A stretch of DNA of 64,000 bases from Adiantum capillus-veneris (Eukaryota > Streptophyta > Polypodiopsida > Polypodiales > Pteridaceae): positions 117,992,087 to 118,056,086 of the forward strand of contig CM043947.1 of assembly GCA_014529385.2 (NCBI GenBank). The letters are read 5' to 3'. Each line of letters opens with the position of its first letter. The stretch's first letter is position 1. The notes under the pieces were generated by a model that was given only the letters and a program-made list of their open reading frames with translations, did not search any database and was not told the DNA's origin. Below are positions 56,489-64,000 of this stretch, piece by piece. The translations under genes were made by a program, and so were the position numbers.

Positions 56489-56497
56489 CTCCATCCC

Positions 56498-56997
56498 CTC
56501 GAGAAGCAAATGCTACAAGTAGCATGCAAGAAGTCAGGTAAATTTGGGTACAAAAAGCACATCTTAAGGATAAGCCGATTCAAATCCGGGTGTCCAAAAC
56601 TTCACCGACAAAACAAAAGAAGGTTCCCAAGGTAAAAACAGAGAGACGAGCATCTCTGAGTAAGGAACCTAACATGAAATTGGTTTGGAAGAAAAAAGAG
56701 CACTTATCTTCTCCACAAACCATAAAAACAATCAAGCAATGGCGATTTAAGTCTCAAAAGACTCCACCACACCATACAGCAACAAGCAAACCATGCTACG
56801 AATGGCAAGAAAAAGCTCGACAACAGTCAAAAGTGCTAGCAATAGCTCAAGCATTCAGCATGCTGAAGCATCCTGATGGTACAATCAAACAAAGAGCACA
56901 CAAGCTACGAGATTTTCTTGTTGGAAGACATCAGCAGCAAACCTCGACATCAGAAACCCTTGAGTTAATTACTCAAGACCCAGTTCTTGCATAGCAT
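56498..56997 (+). pseudogene. basic C-terminal tail of the Ty3-type element
   Basis: 56590-56997 encodes a Lys/Thr/Gln-rich protein (MSKTSPTKQKKVPKVKT, then LAIAQAFSMLKHPDGTIKQR), stop TAG. It is in phase with the integrase and second protease once the MITE is discounted. Function not recognised. Confidence 0.45.
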
Positions 56998-57130
56998 AGT
57001 GGTTTGAATTGCATTGATCTTCAAAGCATGGTAGAGCCAACCACGGCTATGCATAGACACGCTTATTTAACCCATGCACACAGTCGTCCCGGAGTACGCC
57101 ATCTAGTAATAGGTAATTCAGGGCAATGTT

Positions 57131-57147
57131 TGAAGAGGGAGAAAAAA
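57131..57147 (+). promoter_or_regulatory. candidate polypurine tract
   Basis: GAAGAGGGAGAAAAAAG lies about 130 bp after the last ORF, where a 3' LTR should start. The AT-rich sequence that follows (57150-57750) does not match the presumed 5' LTR region and no gene is seen there. Confidence 0.45.
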
Positions 57148-57757
57148 GTTCGATATTAACATGTGATTTTTTGCAAAATTACCTAATAATGCCCTTATAA
57201 TTCATCATCAAGGGAAAATTCACTGATAATATCTTTTCGATGAGTGTAAATAGTGTATATACTATTAGAAAATCATCAAAAAATAGTCCTTTTTTGTTAT
57301 TATTTTATCATTTTTATTGATAATGAGACTTAAAAAATAGAAAAATCCAAAAAAAAACAATAAAGCTTTGTCTTTCAATGGACTTTCTTAATTATTGGAT
57401 TTTTACTTTACTTTTTTAGAGTATTTTGTTATTTTCTTTGATTTTTCAATAAACAAGTCAAAAATTAATAATAAATAGCAAAGAAGTTCAAATGTAAAAA
57501 CGAAAGACACGATGGTGATCAGAAAGATAAGACAGACAAGCACAAAAATTTTCAAGGAAATCAGAAGATAGAAGCAAGAAGCCTAAATTAGGCAGCCAGA
57601 CCAACTTTTGCAAAATTCTTGCAGATTGAGCTACAGGAATCCGATCAAGGAAATTTTTGACTCTAACATAGATTTCATGGCCTAATAGCACTAACAAGGG
57701 AATCTGAGGAAAATGGGTTCGGGAAGTTTAGGTATAGATATCCAAGGTAGGCTAAAA

Positions 57758-58083
57758 CCAGCCATTGTAGACTTTGGGAAAAAACTCAACTATGAAATCA
57801 TATTGGGAAGACCTTTCATGCGACAGGTACAGCTTATCCAATATTGGGGAAAAAATTATCTATACTTGAAGCAAATGGGATCTATAACAAGAGTAAATCT
57901 AAAAGATCACACTTATAGAGATGTCTTGAAAACACCCATACAAGAGTTTGATTCAGTCTCTTCGGCTCAAACTAAGCTTCCATCCTCGTTAAACATAGAC
58001 ACTCTTATTTGGATTGTGGAGCTTCAGAAAATGGAAGTTTAAGACGAGAATAATGTATCCTAGAAAGGGACTGCGCAGACGAT
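57758..58083 (+). pseudogene. detached copy of the first protease C-terminal region
   Basis: The segment is over 90 percent identical by eye to about 50944-51265 of the same element (IVDFGKKLNYEIILGRPFM and NLKDHTYRDVLKTP). It keeps Gly in ILGRPF, and Arg in FMRQ where the main copy has Gln. It begins and ends abruptly in unrelated sequence, so it derives from a second element or a duplication. Confidence 0.8.
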
Positions 58084-58099
58084 GTCGTGCCGCTCCGCA

Positions 58100-58721
58100 C
58101 CTATGACAAGAAAATGAGTAAAGGAAAGCCAATCAGGTTTATTTGAAGCTTACAGGATTAATGAGCAATTATAAGGGCTTGTTAACAAGCCAGTTTTTAA
58201 GCTGAAAGTGTGCCAGATGCAGCTCTAAGGATTAGAAGATGTCTTGGTAATGCTAAACAGTGAGTATTCTTGAAGTGAGAATAGCTGGGATTTTATTAAT
58301 CCAAGTTGAAGTACTCAAAAAGCTCTACATGTCTGTCTTTACGGCTCGTCAATCGGAGCTACGGGTAAGAAGTTATGACAGTTTTAAGTTGAGTCAGTAA
58401 AGCAGATCCGTACCGGATTGGGCAACTGTAGTTGAGGGAACAAAACTGGAATGAATGCATCAGGCTAAAGTGCTCAATTTCTGGAGCATGTCGGTCTTTT
58501 CAGCTCGTCAATCGGGGTTTCAATTGGCAAGATATGGCCAATTTAAGTATCACCGGGGTCCGGGTTCGAACCGCCCTGGTCGGCTCGGTCGAAGTGCTAT
58601 CTGGGAATTTTGGACATTGACCAAGTTTCGGGACGTCATACAGAAATGGTTTGGTTGATATGTTGAGCCTAACAAGAATTATTTACTGGAGGAAATTTTC
58701 AACACAGTGACGAAGGAAATT
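58100..58721 (-). repeat. LTR-like remnant with an internally repeated module
   Basis: The minus strand carries GAAAAGACCGACATGCTCC near 58478-58500, the same module as in the LTRs at 19388 and 33704 and the stretch at 4.4 kb. A degenerate second copy lies about 165 bp upstream (58305-58390). LTR ends not identified. Confidence 0.45.
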
Positions 58722-58822
58722 TGAAATGGCGGCCTCTACACCAAAACAAACTCCATTGCGCCACAAGGGAAATGAAATGAGGGCACCACCTAGTCTTGGA
58801 AGCGTGGACTAGGACCGCTACA

Positions 58823-58890
<68 letters not shown>

Positions 58891-60170
58891 ACTATGAATG
58901 AAGCATTAACCGTAGTGTGTGTACAAGGAATGGATGACTTCAAACACTCCCAACACAAATAGCATATAGATTACCAAACAATCACTCAAGGATTAGCCAA
59001 GATCACATCAAGCATTCTCACACACATATAAAACATTTCTCTTAATTAACATAAGTAAAAGGAGGAGAGGTTACTAGCATGAAACAATTTGCACTCTAGG
59101 ATGTGCAAGAATAGAGTGAATGAATGAGCTTATGGGCTCATGGTGAGTGATACCAAGGCTCAATGGGGCTGAGGGAGGCTTGAAATTACAAAGGGGAAGG
59201 CCTCTTTATATAGGAAAGAGAGTGATTAGGAGTGAGGTTAAGATCCAAGGGTAATTTGTACAAATGAAGCTTGATCAGGGACATTCAACCAATGAAGAAG
59301 CTCCTTTCAAGTGATTTGTTGACCAATTAGCTCCATCATCACTTGTGTTGTCTTCACTCCTTCCTCCATAGCTTGAGTCCAAGAGCTTCCTTATTTTAAA
59401 ATGTAAAGAATCTACATAAAATCAATACATATCTAGTAATAATAGGAAGGGGTTGAATGAGAACTTATGAATTACAACAAGATTAAGCATGACTTGAGAG
59501 GTGATTAGAAGAGGAACTTTGATGGGTTTTTGAGCTTGAGAGAGAGAAGGAAGGAGAGGAGGGTGAGAAGACTAATGGCTGATTTTAGAGAATGTCTCAA
59601 TGTGGAAAAGGAAGGGTGTGTGTGTGTAAAGGTAGAGGGGGTGGTCTCCACCACAGTTGAAAAAACTGGCGTCCACCATTTTGGCCATATCTCCTAGACC
59701 GTAGATGCAAAAATTATAAAAAAAATATGGCCAGAATCTCCAGCTCATCAGCTACAACTTTGATGAAGACAACTTTTCTTGGATCGGAGTGGAAGTATTT
59801 TTTAAAAATTCAGCAAAATCATGTGTATGGTTTCTTCCTTTACCAAGTCTTCCACTTGGGTCCCATTTGTTTGAATCATCATATGGCTCCAAATCCATGA
59901 TGATATGAGCCACTCACGACCCTTGAATCATGGGTGCATGGCTCCACAACCACATCATATCTTTTCTTTTCACATTTACATATTTTCCCTTCCCTTTACC
60001 ACTAGGTTCTCCCTCTACCTTTCACCTCCGGTGAACTAGTCAAGGAAAAATTATTTTTTTTTTAAATTTTTCCAAGAGGTTGTTCTCACTCTTTCTTTTA
60101 TTGTAAACCTCTAGAAGCAAGGAAAACCAACAAAATATGATAAACAAAAATTTGTGATAGGCTCGGATCA
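58722..60170 (-). repeat. 3' LTR of the intact Tat-like element
   Basis: 1449 bp, TGAAATGG...GGATCA on plus (minus: TGATCC...). A GA tract with one C interruption lies at 58826-58888, in the same relative position as in the nested element LTRs. Confidence 0.85.
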
Positions 60171-60186
60171 TAGCCCCCCCAAACCT
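60171..60186 (-). promoter_or_regulatory. polypurine tract
   Basis: The minus strand reads GGTTTGGGGGGGCTA directly before the LTR start TGATCCGAG. Confidence 0.8.
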
Positions 60187-60211
60187 GGCTAGGGGTATTT
60201 ATGCCTCTAGC

Positions 60212-63200
60212 CTACTTTCTTTGATCTTGAGCTGACCTTATCCTGATGTGATAAGGCTTTAGACGCCATCCATTTGTCCTGGTCTTGTGCACTTTACCAT
60301 CAATGTCTTGAAGTCTGTAAGAGCCATTTTTGAACTTTTTGGTGACCAAGAACGGGCCTTCCCATCGGAAAAGAAACTTTCCATCCTTACGAGTGTCGAA
60401 GCGATTGTCATATCGAAGCACCAGAGATCCCTTTTTGATGTCTTTGGATGCTAGCTTTTTGTTGAACTTTTCTCTGCGCTTCTCTGCTTCTTGAGAATAG
60501 TGGTTGATGGCTTCTTCACGATCCAATTGCAGCCTCTCTAGATCCATGATCCTTTGATGTACTTTCTCCTTTAAAGAGCCTACCTGGCTACCCAATATTC
60601 GAAGACTTGTTAACTTCACTTCAATGGGCAAAAGCACCTCCTTTCCATAAACCAAATGAAAGGGTGTGTACCCTAATGTGGTTTTGAAGGAGGTTCTATA
60701 GGCCCATAGAGCTCCATTCAGGTGTTTGTCCCAATCTTGGCGCCTAGCATGTACCTGTTTGGTGAGAATTTTGCAAATGATTCCATTTACTTTTTCCACC
60801 AAACCATTGCACTGAGGGTAGTAAGGAGTAGAGTGTTGATGCTGAATATTTAGCTTCTTCATGAGTTCTCCTACCAAGTCTGCTCTAAACCCTGGTCCTC
60901 TATCAGATAGTATTTCAAGAGGGGTGCCAAACAGGCAACAGATGTGGTCAAAGATGAACTGACTCACATCCTTAGCAGTAATTCTATTGGTCGGCATAGC
61001 CTCAGCCCATCTAGTCATGTAGTCTACTCCCATGATGATGTACTCTTTACCTGACTGAGTGCGTGGTAGAGGCCCTATGGCATCAATTCCCCACTTCTCA
61101 AAGGGCCCATATACCTTTATTGGGTTCTGAGGTTCAGCTATGAGCCGTCGTGGTCCTGCTTTCTGACATTCATCACATGTTTGACACCAGTATTTGACAT
61201 CACGATGAAGACTTGGCCAAGTAAACCCATCTTGTAGAACCTTTCTACTAGTGACATCGTGTGCAAAGTGTCCTCCGCATATATCATCGTGACAAGCTTT
61301 TAAAATTTCTTCAATTTCACTCTTCAAAGGCACTCTCCTAAGCACACCATCCTTACCTAGACAATACAAGTCATCATTTACTATGCGATACCTGGTAGCC
61401 TTCCTAGCTAACCATCGCCTTTCCCCTGCATTCAAGTGTTTAGGAGCCTCTCCTTGCTCCAGAATGTGCATAATATCTTCCAAGTCCTCCTTGCCTTGCT
61501 GAAGTGGAAGTTTGATGGCCACTGCTCCCACTATTGACTCATTTAACTTTGATGATGCTAGGTGGTCTGCATCCTTGTTCTGGTCTCTCGGCACATGATG
61601 TACTTGTGCCTCCCTAAATCTCCTCATAAGAGCTTTGGCTTCTCTCATTTTAGTAGAGAGACGGGCATTTTTGCAAGCCCATGTACCTTGCATTTGCCTT
61701 ACCAAAAGCATGGAGTCACCAAAAGCGTTTAATCTCTTAATTGAATTATCGAGGCACCAACAAAGGCCATGAATTAGAGCATGATATTCTGCTTCATTGT
61801 TGGAGTGGACATCTTCTAGAGTGATCCCTTCACCATGGATCCTCTCTCCCAATGGGGATAAGACCATGATGCCTGCAGCTGCCTTATCCTTGGTTCTCTT
61901 GTATGCTCCATCAAAGTAGAGGCTATAAGCATTGACTAAAACCTCTAGAGCTGGAGGTGGTGGAAGTTCCTTTCTCTTCAAATGGAAAACTTTTTCATAG
62001 CTCTTGTTTGTTAAAATGTCGGCTAAGCATGCTCGAGTTGTTCTTTCAACCTGTATTGTATAATCAAACTCTTGAAGTCGCACCACCCACTTTGCTATTT
62101 TGTCAGAGATTTCCATATGTTGTAGTGCATAGGGAAACATATCCTCCACAGTGATAATTACAAACCTCTTCGGCAGCAAGTATGGCCGAAATTTGGTTAC
62201 CGCAAACATGAGAGCTAACACTAGCTGTTCCATCACGGTGTAGGCCTTCTCTGTGTTTTCCATGAGGCGGCTAGCAAAATACACGGGCCTCATAAAGGAT
62301 GTTTTTGGATCTTTTTGTAGGAGGGCAGCACCAATGGCTTCTTCTCCCACACTAGGGTTTACAAAGAATGTTTCTTCCCAACAAGGTTGGAGGATTACAG
62401 GGAGTGACCCTAACATTTTTTTAATCTCTCTAAAATGCCCTTCACTTTCTTCACTCCAAACAAGCGTCTCTTGATGAGTCAGATGTTGTAGAGGAAATAT
62501 CACTTGGGAGAGTAAGTGTATGAATCTACTCAAATATCTTAGCTTTTGCAAGAAGGAGATTAATTGTTTGATGGAAGTTGGGGAAGGTAGATTTAGCAAT
62601 GTTTCTATCTTTTCAGGATCTACCTCGATTCCATCAATGGACACTACATGCCCTAATAGTGTAACCTTGCTTTCCCCAATGTGACATTTGTCCTTGTTTA
62701 GTTGTCCACCCAGCTTAGCTAAACGAGTAAATCCTTCATCAATCTTGCCGAGATGCATACTTTTGGAGCTGTAAATACAAAAGTCATCTATGAAAACCCT
62801 TATGGACCTACCAAAGTAAGGTTGGAAGACCATGTTCATGAATCGTTGAAAGGTGGCTGGAGCGTTGGTGAGACCAAAAGGCATGACTCGAAATGCAAAA
62901 CATCCCCATGGTGTGATGAAAGTAGTCTTTTTCTGGTCCTCCTCTGCAATGCGTATTTGAAAGTAGCCAGAGTAGCCATCACACACTGTGTATCTCTCAT
63001 GGCCTGCTACTTCATTTAGAATCTCATCTTGAAATGGGAGAGGGAAGTGGTCCCTCTTTGTTGCAGCATTTAGTGGCTTGTAATCCACGCACACTCGCCA
63101 TTTACCATTCTTCTTTGGCCTCACCACTACTGGGGAGACCCATTCTGAATCTTCTATTGGGTATATGAATCCTGCTTCTAAGAGTCTCTTCACCTCAGAC

Positions 63201-63994
63201 AACAGTGCATTTTGTTGCACAACTCCTAATCTTCTTAGTTTTTGTACTACTGGCTTGCTCCCTTCTTTTAGATGGATATGATGCTTCACTGCAGTGACAC
63301 CTGTAATGTGAGTGTAATCAGAAATAAACAATGATGCATGCTTCTTGAGAACATTTACATAACCCTCCTTTTCTTCTTCATTTATATCCTTGGATAACAT
63401 CTCCTCTAGGCTGGCATCCCACACATTCTCCATTTGGATCCTTGGATTGTCTTCTGATGAGGTAGTTTCCTTTATGGTGACGCCCATGACTTCGAGAGTG
63501 CTATCACTCTCTTCACTTGAACTCTCTTCCTCGTCCATGGATGAGGAACATCCACTTGAGCTCCACTCATCAGCTGACGTCTCTAGTTCAAGGTTCTCTT
63601 GTTGCCCATTCTTTAGGTTATAAACCACCTTCCGACTATGGCCACCCATGCGAGGCCTCAACTCCAAGTCTCCTGTTGCCCAATCTTGCCTAGCTCCTAT
63701 ACCCATGAGCCAAGGTCGTCCTAAAATAAGGGGGTATCCTTCTCCCTTTACTGGCATCACATAAGCATCAACCTCTGTAGTGATTCCAAAAACAGAAACT
63801 CTCAAAGCTTTCACTACACCCACACAAGTGACAGAGACATTATTGGCCATTTTTGCCCTAAAGTTTGATGATTCCATTACCTCTAAACCCAATTGATGCA
63901 TTAGCTTTTCTGTCATGACACAAACCTCTGCTCCACTGTCAATGTAAGTTTTTGGAATCCGTTGTCCCTTTATTTGAGCCTCCACCAAAGGCAC
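60212..63994 (-). CDS. Tat-like pol polyprotein (protease, RT, RNase H, second RNase H, integrase), 5' partial
   Basis: 1260 codons without a stop, open toward the window edge. Positions count from 63994. Protease: YIDSGAEVCVM (Asp19), ILGRPWLM. RT: CDG (Asp339), MPFGLTNAPATF, FIDD (403-404). First RNase H: FFVNPSVGEEAIGAALLQ, with Asn546 in place of the catalytic Asp. Second RNase H: Asp695 (YFDGA), Glu734 (NNEAEY), Asp760 (FGDS), Asp810 (NKDADHLA), so its four-residue site is complete. Integrase: His902/His909 and a CxxC (937-943), then Asp971, Asp1031, Glu1067, and a GPF module at about 1213. The polyprotein cleaves itself, copies the RNA and integrates the cDNA. It is the only uninterrupted pol in the window and a plausible recent source, though gag and the 5' LTR are unseen. 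Confidence 0.96.
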   Translation of the reverse strand: MPLVEAQIKGQRIPKTYIDSGAEVCVMTEKLMHQLGLEVMESSNFRAKMANNVSVTCVGVVKALRVSVFGITTEVDAYVMPVKGEGYPLILGRPWLMGIGARQDWATGDLELRPRMGGHSRKVVYNLKNGQQENLELETSADEWSSSGCSSSMDEEESSSEESDSTLEVMGVTIKETTSSEDNPRIQMENVWDASLEEMLSKDINEEEKEGYVNVLKKHASLFISDYTHITGVTAVKHHIHLKEGSKPVVQKLRRLGVVQQNALLSEVKRLLEAGFIYPIEDSEWVSPVVVRPKKNGKWRVCVDYKPLNAATKRDHFPLPFQDEILNEVAGHERYTVCDGYSGYFQIRIAEEDQKKTTFITPWGCFAFRVMPFGLTNAPATFQRFMNMVFQPYFGRSIRVFIDDFCIYSSKSMHLGKIDEGFTRLAKLGGQLNKDKCHIGESKVTLLGHVVSIDGIEVDPEKIETLLNLPSPTSIKQLISFLQKLRYLSRFIHLLSQVIFPLQHLTHQETLVWSEESEGHFREIKKMLGSLPVILQPCWEETFFVNPSVGEEAIGAALLQKDPKTSFMRPVYFASRLMENTEKAYTVMEQLVLALMFAVTKFRPYLLPKRFVIITVEDMFPYALQHMEISDKIAKWVVRLQEFDYTIQVERTTRACLADILTNKSYEKVFHLKRKELPPPPALEVLVNAYSLYFDGAYKRTKDKAAAGIMVLSPLGERIHGEGITLEDVHSNNEAEYHALIHGLCWCLDNSIKRLNAFGDSMLLVRQMQGTWACKNARLSTKMREAKALMRRFREAQVHHVPRDQNKDADHLASSKLNESIVGAVAIKLPLQQGKEDLEDIMHILEQGEAPKHLNAGERRWLARKATRYRIVNDDLYCLGKDGVLRRVPLKSEIEEILKACHDDICGGHFAHDVTSRKVLQDGFTWPSLHRDVKYWCQTCDECQKAGPRRLIAEPQNPIKVYGPFEKWGIDAIGPLPRTQSGKEYIIMGVDYMTRWAEAMPTNRITAKDVSQFIFDHICCLFGTPLEILSDRGPGFRADLVGELMKKLNIQHQHSTPYYPQCNGLVEKVNGIICKILTKQVHARRQDWDKHLNGALWAYRTSFKTTLGYTPFHLVYGKEVLLPIEVKLTSLRILGSQVGSLKEKVHQRIMDLERLQLDREEAINHYSQEAEKRREKFNKKLASKDIKKGSLVLRYDNRFDTRKDGKFLFRWEGPFLVTKKFKNGSYRLQDIDGKVHKTRTNGWRLKPYHIRIRSAQDQRK

Positions 63995-64000
63995 TATATC

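Larger units (their letters stand above)
43969..57150 (+). mobile_element. decayed Ty3-type retrotransposon with a second protease domain (approximate limits)
   Basis: Plus-strand order: promoter-like region, PBS-like motif, repeated leader, N-terminal ORF, gag with two zinc knuckles, protease remnant, RT, RNase H, integrase, second retropepsin-like domain, basic tail, polypurine tract. Matching LTRs were not found, so the limits are approximate and it may be truncated. Two MITE copies sit inside. Many stops. Confidence 0.75.
58722..64000 (-). mobile_element. Tat-like Ty3 retrotransposon with intact pol, running off the window
   Basis: 3' LTR, polypurine tract and an uninterrupted pol frame are inside the window; gag, PBS and the 5' LTR lie beyond. 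The LTR shares CGGCCTCTA, GGGCACCACCTAGT and an embedded GA tract with the nested Tat-like LTRs, and pol is clearly the same lineage. Confidence 0.92.

Noticed and set aside
43969-57150. Endogenous pararetrovirus (caulimovirid) interpretation of the RT/protease region
   Set aside because: A Ty3-type integrase with zinc-binding, core and GPF modules is present and no movement protein was seen, so it is an LTR retrotransposon.
58545-58585. tRNA-like T-arm (GGTTCGAACC), possible Pol III B box or SINE
   Set aside because: No matching acceptor stem, D-arm or A box at the right distance could be found, and it lies inside an LTR-like remnant.

Overview
This looks like the nuclear genome of a large, repeat-rich land plant. 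The evidence is intron-containing genes with GT-AG junctions, Ty3-type LTR retrotransposons with plant-style polyproteins, a hAT transposase, 9-bp-duplicating MITEs, very long GA/CT microsatellites and kilobase-scale satellite arrays. The retrotransposon protease and reverse transcriptase variants remind me of fern or lycophyte elements, but that is an impression from memory and I cannot confirm the species. No tRNA or rRNA gene and no CRISPR array was found.

Left edge (1-3360): two convergent host-type genes. The plus-strand gene joins the end of a Ulp1-like (C48) cysteine protease, an acidic linker and an FCP1/NIF-like HAD phosphatase domain. The minus-strand gene is an unrecognised two-exon gene. 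From 3.4 to 14.9 kb I see no intact gene: there is a diverged LTR-like stretch, short tandem duplications, many GA tracts, a broken LINE ORF1-like remnant and a 198-bp compound CA/GA microsatellite.

Centre (14.88-41.1 kb): a satellite array with a 20-bp palindromic core is interrupted by a four-level nest. (1) A hAT transposon (15496-38144) sits in one satellite unit, flanked by degenerate 8-bp target duplications. It has inverted ends, about 63-bp subterminal tandem repeats at both ends, a broken BED/DUF659/hATC transposase on plus, and a broken protein-kinase-like gene on minus. (2) A gag-only LTR retrotransposon (19388-34589, duplication CCAAC) sits inside that kinase-like gene. (3) A Ty3/Tat-like LTR retrotransposon (22311-33477, duplication CCGT) sits inside the gag of the second. 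Its two LTRs are about 98 percent alike, its coding region is broken at many points, and it carries a second RNase H domain.

Right part (42.5-57.2 kb): a second satellite (about 61-bp unit, related palindromic core), then a decayed Ty3-type element with a tandemly repeated leader, gag, protease remnant, RT, RNase H, integrase with an internal 431-bp duplication and, unusually, a second retropepsin-like domain in the integrase frame downstream of it. Three copies of one 246-248-bp MITE, each with a 9-bp target duplication, lie in this part.

Right edge (58.7-64 kb): a second Tat-like element on minus with a 3' LTR and a 1260-codon uninterrupted pol frame (protease, RT, RNase H, second RNase H, integrase). 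It runs off the window. It belongs to the same broad family as the nested element and looks like the only potentially functional pol here.
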